From Flammeovirgaceae bacterium UBA5008 (GTDB taxonomy: Bacteria > Bacteroidota > Bacteroidia > Cytophagales > Cyclobacteriaceae): 36,734 nucleotides of DNA. Positions 24,434 to 32,730 of the stretch are shown in pieces (positions within the stretch are counted from its first letter, which is position 1; every line of letters begins with the position of its first letter). The notes under the pieces were generated by a model, which worked only from the letters and a program-made list of their open reading frames with translations, made no database searches and was not told the DNA's origin. The stretch is taken from NCBI GenBank assembly GCA_002398365.1, contig DGYK01000039.1, positions 1 through 36,734 of the forward strand. The letters run 5' to 3'. A program made the position numbers and the translations under genes.

Positions 24434-24778
24434 GTGACGAAAGCTGACGTAATCAATCAAATTGCTGATAAAACCGGAATCGATAAAGCTGATGTATCAG
24501 CTTCTGTTGAAGCGTTCTTTAATATCGTAAAGAACAACATGGCCTCCGGTCATAATATATATGTGCGCGGATTTGGCAGCTTCATCAATAAAAAGAGAAA
24601 GAAAAAAATTGCCCGCAATATCTCACGCAATACAGCCATTGTCATTGATGAGCATTACATCCCCAGCTTTAAGCCAGCCAAAATTTTTGTGAACAAAATC
24701 AAGAATAGCGACAAGGTAAAGCAGATGGCCGAGAGCATGGCGCATGACGAGACTAACGAGATGGAAGAAAACGGTTAA
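24434..24778 (+). CDS. hup: HU/IHF-family DNA-binding protein
   Basis: A 114-residue protein from a GTG start: MTKADVINQIADKTGIDKAD opens the helical dimer domain. YVRGFGSFINKKRKKK includes the G-F-G-x-F signature, and a basic beta-arm (ARNISRNTAIVIDEHYIPSF) with P-S-F-K-P-A-K follows. The C-terminal about 20 residues are an acidic extension beyond the usual 90-residue HU. It bends and compacts DNA. It is divergent from mutY and upstream of the TPR gene. A consensus promoter lies 38 bp before the start codon. Confidence 0.9.
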   Translation: MTKADVINQIADKTGIDKADVSASVEAFFNIVKNNMASGHNIYVRGFGSFINKKRKKKIARNISRNTAIVIDEHYIPSFKPAKIFVNKIKNSDKVKQMAESMAHDETNEMEENG

Positions 24779-24825
24779 TTGTTTAGGGGCTTTGCTTTTG
24801 TAAGCACTTCGCCTCGCTACCACTT

Positions 24826-25644
24826 ATGCTGAAGACTCGCCTCATTCTTATTATTGTCAGTGCCCTTATTATCTGGCTCATTTTTATGCTACCCAAAGCA
24901 GTAGTTGAAAATGAAAACCAATTGGCGGCTACAGATTCTGTCAAAACGGGAAAAACCATCCCCTCCAAAGGCCACAGTGATGTACCTGAAGCTTTAAGCA
25001 ACGCCATCAAAAGCTTGAGAACCCAATACTTACAGGGTTCAACGAATCAAAAAAATGCTATCTTTGCCGACTCTTTGCGAAGCCTCTACACGCAAGCGGG
25101 TCAATTTGACAGCGCTGCATGGTATGCCGAGCAATCAGCAACGTTCTTTAAAACGACCGAAAGTTTCATGAAGGCTGGTAACAGTTTTTATGAAGCCTAC
25201 ACCTTTTCAATGGGTGCCGAAAAGCAACAAGCCATGGCTTTAAAGGCACAGGAATTTTTGGGGAAAGCAGTAGAAGCTAACCCAAAAAACTATGAAGCAA
25301 GGATAAAAATGGCCATGACGTACCTGAGTTCATCTCCCATGCAGGGGATTCAGAAAATTCGTGATGTATTAAATGAGGATCCCAAAAATGAGTTCGCGCT
25401 TTATAACTTGGGCATGCTCTCCATGCAGTCGGGGCAGTATGATCGCGCCATTGAAAGGCTCAATGATCTGATTGAAGTAAACCCCAACCATGTGCAAGGT
25501 CAGCTTCTGTTAGGCGTAGCCTACATGAATGCAGGAAAGAAAGAAAAGGCGAAAGCCCAATTTGAAAAAGTAAAAAAGTTAGATAATGATCCGGCAGTAC
25601 AATCCACTGCAGATTCTTATTTACAAGAGTTAAAAGTAAAATAA
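24826..25644 (+). CDS. TPR-repeat membrane-anchored protein
   Basis: The 272-residue product has an N-terminal membrane anchor or uncleaved signal (TRLILIIVSALIIWLIFMLP). Tandem helical TPR-like repeats follow, for example AQEFLGKAVEANPKNYEARI, FALYNLGMLSMQSGQYDRAI and GQLLLGVAYMNAGKKEKA. It probably scaffolds a protein complex at the inner membrane or periplasm. It begins 48 bp after hup. The next ORF on the same strand starts 80 bp after its stop, and a three-way-junction sequence lies in that gap. Confidence 0.85.
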   Translation: MLKTRLILIIVSALIIWLIFMLPKAVVENENQLAATDSVKTGKTIPSKGHSDVPEALSNAIKSLRTQYLQGSTNQKNAIFADSLRSLYTQAGQFDSAAWYAEQSATFFKTTESFMKAGNSFYEAYTFSMGAEKQQAMALKAQEFLGKAVEANPKNYEARIKMAMTYLSSSPMQGIQKIRDVLNEDPKNEFALYNLGMLSMQSGQYDRAIERLNDLIEVNPNHVQGQLLLGVAYMNAGKKEKAKAQFEKVKKLDNDPAVQSTADSYLQELKVK

Positions 25645-25657
25645 ATGTTAAACCATC

Positions 25658-25706
25658 GCTCATCACTCTCCGAAAGAGAGATTCTACACGAAGTAGAACG
25701 ATGAGC
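25658..25706 (+). ncRNA. Candidate three-way-junction RNA leader
   Basis: The outer stem is GCTCATC (25658-25664) with GATGAGC (25700-25706). Stem 2 is CTCTC (25666-25670) with GAGAG (25676-25680), loop CGAAA. Stem 3 is TTCTAC (25682-25687) with GTAGAA (25693-25698), loop ACGAA. All 18 pairs are Watson-Crick. The three linkers are one nucleotide each (25665, 25681 and 25699). The element lies 13 nt after the TPR stop and 17 nt before the ATG of the 29-residue ORF. Both loops contain CGAA, and TAAACC flanks the element at 25649 and 25708. The pairing is seen; the function is inferred. Confidence 0.55.
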
Positions 25707-25723
25707 CTAAACCAAAAAGCATT

Positions 25724-25813
25724 ATGCCAAGTGGTAAGAAAAGAAAGAAGCACAAAATGGCTACTCACAAACGTAAAAAGCGTTTGAGAAAAAACCGTCA
25801 TAAGAAAAAATAG
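25724..25813 (+). CDS. 29-aa basic AURKAIP1/COX24-like ribosomal-type protein
   Basis: An ATG at 25724 opens a 30-codon frame encoding a peptide made mostly of Lys, Arg and His (MPSGKKRKKHKMATHKRKKR, then LRKNRHKKK). This composition and the K-M-x-x-H-K-x-K-K-x-x-R-x-x-R-x-x-x pattern match the small bacterial AURKAIP1/COX24 domain proteins. Their mitochondrial relative is ribosomal protein mS38, and the actinobacterial bS22 is similar. It likely binds rRNA of the small subunit. It is preceded by a three-way-junction sequence and followed by a terminator-like stem. Very short, so its identity rests on pattern and on this conserved gene position. Confidence 0.8.
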   Translation: MPSGKKRKKHKMATHKRKKRLRKNRHKKK

Positions 25814-25818
25814 TAAGC

Positions 25819-25835
25819 AGGGGCCCGGTGCCCCT
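25819..25835 (+). other. GC-rich hairpin after the 29-aa ORF
   Basis: AGGGGC (25819-25824) pairs with GCCCCT (25830-25835) around CCGGT. No T tract follows, so by itself it is not a terminator. It may stabilise the 3' end together with the stem just downstream. Confidence 0.45.
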
Positions 25836-25842
25836 CTTATGC

Positions 25843-25872
25843 AAAAGGCGTTGCATTATTTCAGCGCCTTTT
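25843..25872 (+). terminator. Terminator after the 29-aa ORF
   Basis: AAAAGGCG (25843-25850) pairs with CGCCTTTT (25865-25872) around a 14-nt loop; the T's of the right arm form the end of the stem. It would terminate the hup-TPR-small-ORF transcript before the RNase E/G gene. Confidence 0.55.
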
Positions 25873-25917
25873 CTACAAAACGAGTCCTATTATTTTCAAC
25901 ATCCAATTTTTTAAGTT

Positions 25918-27504
25918 TTGAGTAACGAACTAATTATTAGTGCTACTCAGGACGGATGTCGCATAGCCCTTTTAAAGGACAAGCAACTTGCCGAGTTTCA
26001 TGAAGAAACCAACGGAAGCAAGTTTGTAGTTGGTGATATTTACCTAGGCACTGTTAAAAAAATAGTGCCGGGCCTTAACGCTGCATTTATCGATATCGGT
26101 TTTGAGAAAGACGCCTTTCTTCACTACCTCGATTTAGGTGCGCAGTTTGGGTCTCTTCAAAAATTCACCAAGCTTGTTCGTTCAAAGAAAATCACCGGTG
26201 GGAAACTGGATAAGTTCCAGCTGGAGAAAGACATTGACAAGCATGGCAAAATAGGCCAGCAGCTTGCCAAAAATCTTCTCATTCCGGTGCAAGTGGTGAA
26301 AGAGCCCATTTCTACAAAAGGGCCGCGACTTTCGTGCGAGTTATCCCTAGCCGGGCGATACCTGGTTTTGGTACCCTTCTCATCCGGGGTGAGCATTTCA
26401 AAACGGATTGCCAGCAGCGAAGAGCGCAAGCGCTTGCAGCGCCTCATTCAATCAATCAAACCTGAAAATTTTGGTGTGATCATTCGCACCGTTGCCGAAG
26501 GCAAAGAAGTAGCCGAGCTCGACAAAGACATGCGCAGCTTGGTGAAAATGTGGGAAGACGGCATCGCTCGCATCGTGGATGGCAACCCACGCGATAAAAT
26601 CATCGGAGAACTCAACAAAACCTCTTCCATCTTACGCGATGTGTTAAACGAATCGTTTGACAACGTAATGGTAGATGACAAGAAGATCTACGATGAGATA
26701 AAGAGTTACATCCACAACATCGCTCCCGATAAGGAAAAAATTGTAAAGCTATACACCGGCAAGGCTAAGATTTTCGAACACTTCGGTGTTGAAAAGCAAA
26801 TCAAATCAGCTTTCGGCCAAACCGTGAGCTTGAAAGGTGGCGGCTACCTGATCATTGAGCACACCGAGGCATTGCATGTCATTGACGTAAACAGCGGCAA
26901 TAAATCCAATCGCGAAGAAAGCCAAGAAACTACGGCACTTTCAGTAAACCTAGAAGCGGCCAAAGAAGTAGCGCGCCAATTTCGCTTGCGCGATATGGGT
27001 GGCATTATTGTAGTCGACTTTATTGACATGCGTGGCATCGACAATAAAAAGCTCATCTACAACAAAGTGAAGGAAGAGATGGAAAGCGATAAGGCGAAGC
27101 ATACCATTCTGCCCCTTTCCAAATTTGGGTTAATGCAAATCACCCGCGAGCGCGTGCGTCCGCAGATGAATATTGCCACTAAAGAAGTGTGTCCAACTTG
27201 CAATGGCAGTGGAAAGATTGAGGCTTCCATTTTGGTGACGGATAAAATTGAAGAGCACGTACGCTATCTATTCGAAAGTCAAAATGAGAAGAAGCTGGTG
27301 CTGGCGCTGCATCCTTTCTTGTATGCCTACTATACGAAGGGATTCATTTCAAAGCGCATGAAGTGGTATTTCAAGTACAAGCGCTCCGTAGAGTTGATCA
27401 AAGATTCTTCATTGGCCATTACGGAATACAAGTTCCTGAATCCGGATGGAGAAGAGATTGAGTTAGCGCAAGAAAAAAGTACTCCGGCTTTGGCAGGAGA
27501 TTAA
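25918..27504 (+). CDS. Ribonuclease E/G family endoribonuclease
   Basis: The 528-residue product starts at a TTG; this start keeps the conserved opening SNELIISATQDGCRIALL. An S1-type RNA-binding domain comes first (VGDIYLGTVKKIVPGLNAAF). The catalytic DNase-I-like domain has Asp323 (HVIDVNSGN) and Asp367 (IVVDFIDMRG) as the Mg2+ ligands. The zinc-link CPTCNGSG (Cys425, Cys428) supports dimerisation. There is no long C-terminal degradosome scaffold, so it is RNase-G-like in size. It cuts single-stranded AU-rich RNA in rRNA and mRNA processing. It has its own perfect terminator. Confidence 0.95.
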   Translation: MSNELIISATQDGCRIALLKDKQLAEFHEETNGSKFVVGDIYLGTVKKIVPGLNAAFIDIGFEKDAFLHYLDLGAQFGSLQKFTKLVRSKKITGGKLDKFQLEKDIDKHGKIGQQLAKNLLIPVQVVKEPISTKGPRLSCELSLAGRYLVLVPFSSGVSISKRIASSEERKRLQRLIQSIKPENFGVIIRTVAEGKEVAELDKDMRSLVKMWEDGIARIVDGNPRDKIIGELNKTSSILRDVLNESFDNVMVDDKKIYDEIKSYIHNIAPDKEKIVKLYTGKAKIFEHFGVEKQIKSAFGQTVSLKGGGYLIIEHTEALHVIDVNSGNKSNREESQETTALSVNLEAAKEVARQFRLRDMGGIIVVDFIDMRGIDNKKLIYNKVKEEMESDKAKHTILPLSKFGLMQITRERVRPQMNIATKEVCPTCNGSGKIEASILVTDKIEEHVRYLFESQNEKKLVLALHPFLYAYYTKGFISKRMKWYFKYKRSVELIKDSSLAITEYKFLNPDGEEIELAQEKSTPALAGD

Positions 27505-27527
27505 AGGTAGAACCAAGATATTTATTG

Positions 27528-27558
27528 GAAGCCCTCTCAACCGGAGGGCTTCTTTTTT
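27528..27558 (+). terminator. Strong intrinsic terminator of the RNase E/G gene
   Basis: GAAGCCCTC (27528-27536) and GAGGGCTTC (27544-27552) form a perfect 9-bp stem with a 7-nt loop, followed by six T's. It begins 24 nt after the RNase gene stop. Confidence 0.92.
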
Positions 27559-27587
27559 ATAGCCCTTCATCCAATATTCATATTCGC

Positions 27588-29648
27588 GTGTTATTTTTAC
27601 AAAAACCGATTTCATTCTTGAGGCGCCCCGTATTTACTCTATTTTTTCTGCTATGGATTGGCGTATCGTTTAGTCAAACCAGAAAGTATTGCACCTTACC
27701 ACATCTTTTAGTAAGCAAAATCAAAGCGGAGCACTTTAGTCCTCCGCCCATTGATGAAAAGTTTCACGATCGGGTAATTGAAGAATTTGTAGAACTAATC
27801 GATCCCGATGGCTTGTATTTTCTGGATGCAGATGTAAATGAAATAAAAGCGCTTCCTCTATACCTTCACGACCCGGCTAAAAGCAACAGCTGCGAATTTG
27901 TTGAGGTAGTTGCAAAAATTTATCAAAAAAGGTTAACAGACGCTATCCGAATAGTTTCTCTCAAAACCGCAAAGCCATTTGATTATTCGAAAAAAGACAG
28001 TTTATACTTTTCAAATAAACAAATTTCAGAACACGAGAATTCAGTGAATGATTGGGAAAAACACTGGGAAATTTGGCTCAAGGCATCTACGCTTTCGCGG
28101 ATGGCGCAGACGGCTAAGGGCATGACCGTGAAAGACTGGATGGCCGTAGAAAAAGTATCGCGCGAAAAAGAGCGAGATAAAACGTTGGCCAAACTTAATC
28201 GATTACTACGCGGCAGCGTTTCATCCCAAGAGTTTGTCGGCAATGCCCTACTCAAATCAATCGCACTCTCGTTCGACCCTCATACCAATTTCTTTACGCA
28301 AAGTGAAATTAAAGATTTTGAAAGCTCACTTTCATCGGCTGCATACTCATTTGGTTTTGATCTTAATGAAAACGCACTGGGAGAAACGATTGTTGAGCGA
28401 CTGGCTCCGGGTGGGCCGGCCTGGAACAGTCATCTGGTTAACAAAGGAGATGCGATAGTTTCTGTGACTTGGCCGAATGGAGAGGTTTTGAATTCACTCG
28501 ATTTTGACGATAATGAATTAGAGGAAAAAATTAATTCAGCTGATAAACTTTCAGGAACTTTTACTTTTAAGAAAGCCGATGGCACTTCAGTTGACGTATT
28601 GTTGCAAAAAGAAAAACGCGAATCCATAGAAACCAATGTGCAAAGTCTTTTATTGAAAGGCGAAAAATCCATTGGCTATATTTCTCTACCAGGTTTTTAT
28701 TCCGATTGGGGTGGCGAAGGTCAAAGTTGCGCGAATGACGTTGCCAAAGAAATTGTTAAACTAAAAAAAGAGAACATTCAAGGGCTCATTCTCGACTTGC
28801 GGTTTAATGGAGGCGGATCTATACAAGAGGCTATTGAATTGGCAGGAATATTTATTGACGTGGGGCCAATGGCACTCTCCAAATCAAAAGATGGGCAAAT
28901 CATTTCTTTAAAGGATATTCACAAGGGCTTTGCTTACGATGGGCCACTCATTATTTTGATGAATGGGTTTAGTGCCTCAGCCTCTGAAATTACAACAGCA
29001 GCATTGCAAGATTATAACAGAGCAATTGTGGTGGGCAGTACTTCTTTTGGAAAAGCTACTGCACAAAGTGTTTTTCCTGTAATTCATGAAAAAGATACCC
29101 TGGGCTTTGTAAAAATTACGCTTTCCAAAGCTTACCGAATCACCGGCAAAAGTCACCAACAGAAAGGAGTTCAACCAGATATTTATTTGCCTGACTTCTA
29201 CAGCATTTTGCAAATTAGTGAGCGCACCAATCGCCATTCCTTACCCAGTGATTCGGTTATAAAGAAAGTGTATTACACTCCGCTGACTAAAGTAGCTATG
29301 GATCCTTTGAAAAGACTTAGTGGAGAGCGCCTTGCAAACTCTTCATGGTTCAAACACCTCAGTGATTTCCAAAAGTTCTTCCAGGCTCCTCAATCACTGG
29401 AAATCAACGCATACATTCAGCATCACCTCGCATCACAAGAGCATGTCAAACAACTTGATCAAACAGAAAAGGCAAGTGCTAAACCTTTGTATCGCGTCAT
29501 GCAAAATAAATTTGATGGAGCTTTGTTGGGCTTGGATGAAAATCGAAACCAGACTAGTCAAGAGTTACTCAAAGAAATTGAACGAAGTGCTTATATTGAA
29601 GAAGCTTTTCAAATAATACTGAATCATCTATCACTTACAAAACCATAA
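27588..29648 (+). CDS. Prc/Tsp-like S41 carboxy-terminal processing protease
   Basis: The frame is open from 27525, but its first ATG lies at the base of the strong terminator of the preceding gene. A start at the GTG at 27588 (686 aa) or the TTG at 27618 gives a signal peptide (RRPVFTLFFLLWIGVSFSQ). The N-terminal helical domain (for example DPDGLYFLDADV) is Prc-like, and a PDZ-like segment lies midway. The S41 core has LDLRFNGGGSIQEA and NGFSASASE, with the nucleophile Ser encoded at 28977-28979, and SFGKAT with the catalytic Lys at 29052-29054. It would degrade tagged or misfolded periplasmic proteins. The next gene starts 4 bp after its stop. Confidence 0.88.
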   Translation: MLFLQKPISFLRRPVFTLFFLLWIGVSFSQTRKYCTLPHLLVSKIKAEHFSPPPIDEKFHDRVIEEFVELIDPDGLYFLDADVNEIKALPLYLHDPAKSNSCEFVEVVAKIYQKRLTDAIRIVSLKTAKPFDYSKKDSLYFSNKQISEHENSVNDWEKHWEIWLKASTLSRMAQTAKGMTVKDWMAVEKVSREKERDKTLAKLNRLLRGSVSSQEFVGNALLKSIALSFDPHTNFFTQSEIKDFESSLSSAAYSFGFDLNENALGETIVERLAPGGPAWNSHLVNKGDAIVSVTWPNGEVLNSLDFDDNELEEKINSADKLSGTFTFKKADGTSVDVLLQKEKRESIETNVQSLLLKGEKSIGYISLPGFYSDWGGEGQSCANDVAKEIVKLKKENIQGLILDLRFNGGGSIQEAIELAGIFIDVGPMALSKSKDGQIISLKDIHKGFAYDGPLIILMNGFSASASEITTAALQDYNRAIVVGSTSFGKATAQSVFPVIHEKDTLGFVKITLSKAYRITGKSHQQKGVQPDIYLPDFYSILQISERTNRHSLPSDSVIKKVYYTPLTKVAMDPLKRLSGERLANSSWFKHLSDFQKFFQAPQSLEINAYIQHHLASQEHVKQLDQTEKASAKPLYRVMQNKFDGALLGLDENRNQTSQELLKEIERSAYIEEAFQIILNHLSLTKP

Positions 29649-29652
29649 CTAC

Positions 29653-30690
29653 ATGATGCGCGCTGTTTTCATTTTCGTATTTGCATTCATTTCATTTATT
29701 CACCAATCACAAGCTCAAAACCTTACAGTTGCAACCGAATATTTAGGTTATGTAGGTGAACAATGCAAATTAATTTCGAGTGATATGATGGCCTACAGCA
29801 GTGCAACTTCTCATAATAAAAGTGCTCGTAAGGTTGAAAAAAAACGATTGGAGTTGATGCAAACCATCAAGCAAGCCGTTACCAACATGCGAAAGCTTAG
29901 ACCATTCAATGGCGACCCTGCTTTGCGTGATTCTGCGCTTGCTTACTTCCAAATTACTTCGGCCCTTCTGAATGAAGACTACGCTAAAATTGTAAACATG
30001 GAAGAAATTGCAGAACAATCCTATGATGCAATGGAAGCTTTTATGTTAGCTAAGGAAAAAGCCAACGAACGTGCCGATAAGGCTTATTTAATTTTTGATA
30101 AGGAATTTGAGGCCTTCGCAGCAAAAAATAAAATCCGACTGATTGAATCCTCTTCCAAACTTTCCAAAAAAATGGAAGAAGCAAGTGCTGTCTACAAGTA
30201 CTATAATCGTATTTATCTGATCTTTTTTAAAAGTTATAAAGACGAAGTTTATTGGATGGATGCCTTGAAAAAAGGAGATATCAATGCCATGGAGCAAACC
30301 AAAAATGCCTTGTTAGCCAGCAGCACAGAGGGACTAAAAAAAATGAGCCCCATTTCGACATATAATGGTGATAAAACGCTGAAAGTAGCGTGTGAGCGAC
30401 TCCTTGAGTTTTACAAATACGAAGCAACTAAAAGTGCTGAACTCTCTGACTTCTTTTTGAAGAATGATAATTTTGAGAAAAGTAAAAAGGCTTTAGAATC
30501 TAAAAAACAGGCTGACCGCACCCAACAAGATGTGGATGCTTTTAACAAACTGGTAGCAGACTTTAATGCAGCTGTAACGAAATACAATCAGGTCAATACC
30601 GAACTCAACAAAAAGCGTAGTGACGCACTGGATGCCTGGAATAAAGCTGCTGATAATTTTCTGGACAATCATATGCCCACGCATCGCTAA
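29653..30690 (+). CDS. Secreted helical protein with an internal duplication
   Basis: The 345-residue product has a signal peptide (AVFIFVFAFISFIHQSQA, then Q). The rest is helical and repeats itself: around residue 82 KLRPFNGDPALRDSALAYF parallels MSPISTYNGDKTLKVACERL near 231, an offset of about 152. Later helices also correspond. It resembles the LIC11966-type surface-protein family; this is recall. No catalytic motif is seen. The gene follows the protease gene by 4 bp, so the two are likely one operon. It ends 89 bp before htpG. Confidence 0.65.
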   Translation: MMRAVFIFVFAFISFIHQSQAQNLTVATEYLGYVGEQCKLISSDMMAYSSATSHNKSARKVEKKRLELMQTIKQAVTNMRKLRPFNGDPALRDSALAYFQITSALLNEDYAKIVNMEEIAEQSYDAMEAFMLAKEKANERADKAYLIFDKEFEAFAAKNKIRLIESSSKLSKKMEEASAVYKYYNRIYLIFFKSYKDEVYWMDALKKGDINAMEQTKNALLASSTEGLKKMSPISTYNGDKTLKVACERLLEFYKYEATKSAELSDFFLKNDNFEKSKKALESKKQADRTQQDVDAFNKLVADFNAAVTKYNQVNTELNKKRSDALDAWNKAADNFLDNHMPTHR

Positions 30691-30779
30691 TATTTCTCTG
30701 ACAACCTGACACTTTTGCCTTTTGGAACAATCCTTGTGTAAGGTGGGATTATTCATTCTAACCCAAAATTTGAACCATT

Positions 30780-32672
30780 ATGGCAGAAAAAGGTACTATC
30801 TCGATCCATACCGAGAATATTTTTCCCATCATTAAGAAATTCCTCTATTCCGACCACGAAATCTTTTTACGCGAGTTGGTGAGCAATGCCGTAGATGCCA
30901 CTCAAAAATTAAAAAAACTGGCGGCATTGGGTGAATTCAATGGCGAGCTTGGCGATCTGAAAATTGAAGTGAGCTTTGATAAAGACGCTAAAACCATTAC
31001 CGTAAGCGACAAAGGTCTTGGCATGACAGCCGAGGAAATCAAAAAATACATCAACCAAATTGCGTTCTCCGGAGCTGCCGAATTCGTAGAGAAGTTTAAA
31101 GATAAAACCGATGCCAAAGACATCATCGGAAAGTTTGGTCTCGGCTTCTACTCGGCCTTCATGGTTTCCGATAAAGTTGAGGTTGTTTCCAAATCATTTA
31201 AAGCAGGTAGCGAAGCGGCACGCTGGATATGCGATGGCTCTACTGAATTCGAGTTGACCGAAACTACCAAAGAAACACGCGGTACCGATGTGATTCTGCA
31301 TGTGAACAAAGATTCGGAAGAGTTTTTGGAAGAATTCCGATTGAAGGGCATACTGGATAAGTACTGCAAATTCTTGCCGGTCGAAATTAAGTTCGGCACC
31401 AAAAATGAAAGTGTAGAAGATGGAGTTGATAAAGACAACAAGCCAAAGTACAAAACGGTTACTACCGATCGTATCATCAACAACCCATCACCTATTTGGG
31501 TAAAAGCGCCTCTGGAATTAAAAGACGAAGACTACCTCAATTTCTACAAAGAGTTGTATCCGTTTACCGAAGATCCACTCTTCTGGATTCACTTGAACGT
31601 AGATTATCCATTCAACCTCACAGGCGTTTTGTATTTCCCAAAAATCAAAAACGATTTCGAAATTCAGCGCAACAAAATACAACTCTACTCACGCCAGGTA
31701 TTCATTACGGACGAAGTGAAAGATGTAGTTCCTGATTTTCTAATGCTATTACATGGTGTGCTCGATTCACCGGATATTCCTTTGAACGTATCCCGCAGTT
31801 ATTTGCAAAGCGATGCGAATGTGAAGAAGATCAGTTCGCACATCACTAAAAAAGTAGCGGATAAGTTGTTGGATATGTTCAACAAAGACCGCAAGGAGTT
31901 CGAAAAGAAATGGGACGACATCAGCGTGTTTGTGCGCTACGGTATGATCAGCGATGAGAAATTCTATGAGAAAGCAAAAGAATTTGCATTGCTCAAAAAC
32001 GTAGACGGGCAGTATTTCACATTGAATGAATACGCGGATAAAGTAAAACCGAATCAGACGGATAAAGATGAGCAGGTCATTTATCTCTACACCAACGATA
32101 AAGGCAAGCAAGATACATTTATTCAAAGTGCAAAAGCCAAAGCATATGATGTGTTGCTGCTCGATGGCGTTTTAGATAGTCACTTTATTGGTCATCTGGA
32201 GCAAAAGTTGGAAAAAACCCAACTCAAGCGCGTGGACAGTGAAATCATCGACAAGCTGATTGTAAAATCAGATGCTGTTGCCAGCGTATTGAGCAAAGAA
32301 GAAGAAGAGCAGGTGAAAGGCATTTTTGAAAAAGCAATTAACAACAAAGCCATGAGTGTGGCGATTGAATCATTGTCGCCAGACGATATGCCAGTAACCA
32401 TCACCATGAGCGAATGGATGCGTAGAATGAAAGACATGGCACGCACCGGTGGTGGCGGTGGCATGAGCTTTATGGGAAGCATGCCCGACAACTACAATGT
32501 AGCTGTGAATGGCAACCATCCTATTGTGCAACGCATTTTGAAAGCTGAAAGTGAAGATCAAAAAGGTAAGCTTGCCAAGCAGGCATATGACCTCGGGTTA
32601 CTTTCACAAAGTATGCTAACTGGTGCTGATTTGACAGCCTTTATCAAGCGCAGCGTGGAGTTAGTTGGCTAA
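30780..32672 (+). CDS. htpG: Molecular chaperone HtpG (Hsp90)
   Basis: The 630-residue product has the GHKL ATPase start: FLRELVSNAVDATQKL with the catalytic Glu32 and Asn36, DKGLGMT with Asp77, and GKFGLGF (117-123). A middle domain follows, and a C-terminal part ends in a Gly/Met-rich stretch (RTGGGGGMSFMGSM) then the dimerisation helices. This is the usual form in Bacteroidota, without an MEEVD tail. It folds client proteins by ATP-driven clamp closure. I saw no clear heat-shock or housekeeping promoter in the 89 bp upstream. A bidirectional terminator follows. Confidence 0.97.
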   Translation: MAEKGTISIHTENIFPIIKKFLYSDHEIFLRELVSNAVDATQKLKKLAALGEFNGELGDLKIEVSFDKDAKTITVSDKGLGMTAEEIKKYINQIAFSGAAEFVEKFKDKTDAKDIIGKFGLGFYSAFMVSDKVEVVSKSFKAGSEAARWICDGSTEFELTETTKETRGTDVILHVNKDSEEFLEEFRLKGILDKYCKFLPVEIKFGTKNESVEDGVDKDNKPKYKTVTTDRIINNPSPIWVKAPLELKDEDYLNFYKELYPFTEDPLFWIHLNVDYPFNLTGVLYFPKIKNDFEIQRNKIQLYSRQVFITDEVKDVVPDFLMLLHGVLDSPDIPLNVSRSYLQSDANVKKISSHITKKVADKLLDMFNKDRKEFEKKWDDISVFVRYGMISDEKFYEKAKEFALLKNVDGQYFTLNEYADKVKPNQTDKDEQVIYLYTNDKGKQDTFIQSAKAKAYDVLLLDGVLDSHFIGHLEQKLEKTQLKRVDSEIIDKLIVKSDAVASVLSKEEEEQVKGIFEKAINNKAMSVAIESLSPDDMPVTITMSEWMRRMKDMARTGGGGGMSFMGSMPDNYNVAVNGNHPIVQRILKAESEDQKGKLAKQAYDLGLLSQSMLTGADLTAFIKRSVELVG

Positions 32673-32694
32673 TTTGTAAGCGACTAGAAAATAG

Positions 32695-32730
32695 AAAAAA
32701 GGGAGTCGAAAAATATCGACTCCCTTTTTT
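32695..32730. terminator. Bidirectional terminator between htpG and the barrel gene
   Basis: GGGAGTCGA (32701-32709) and TCGACTCCC (32716-32724) form a perfect 9-bp stem with loop AAAATA. The flanking A6 (32695-32700) and T6 (32725-32730) extend it and supply U tracts on both strands. It lies between two convergent genes. Confidence 0.92.

Noticed and set aside
24241..24447. 68-codon frame in the mutY-hup gap
   Set aside because: It covers the consensus hup promoter, overlaps the hup start, and has no domain or signal peptide.
30691..30779. Possible heat-shock promoter before htpG
   Set aside because: No sequence close to either TTTG/TAnnTTTG or a sigma-32 type pair could be placed with acceptable spacing.
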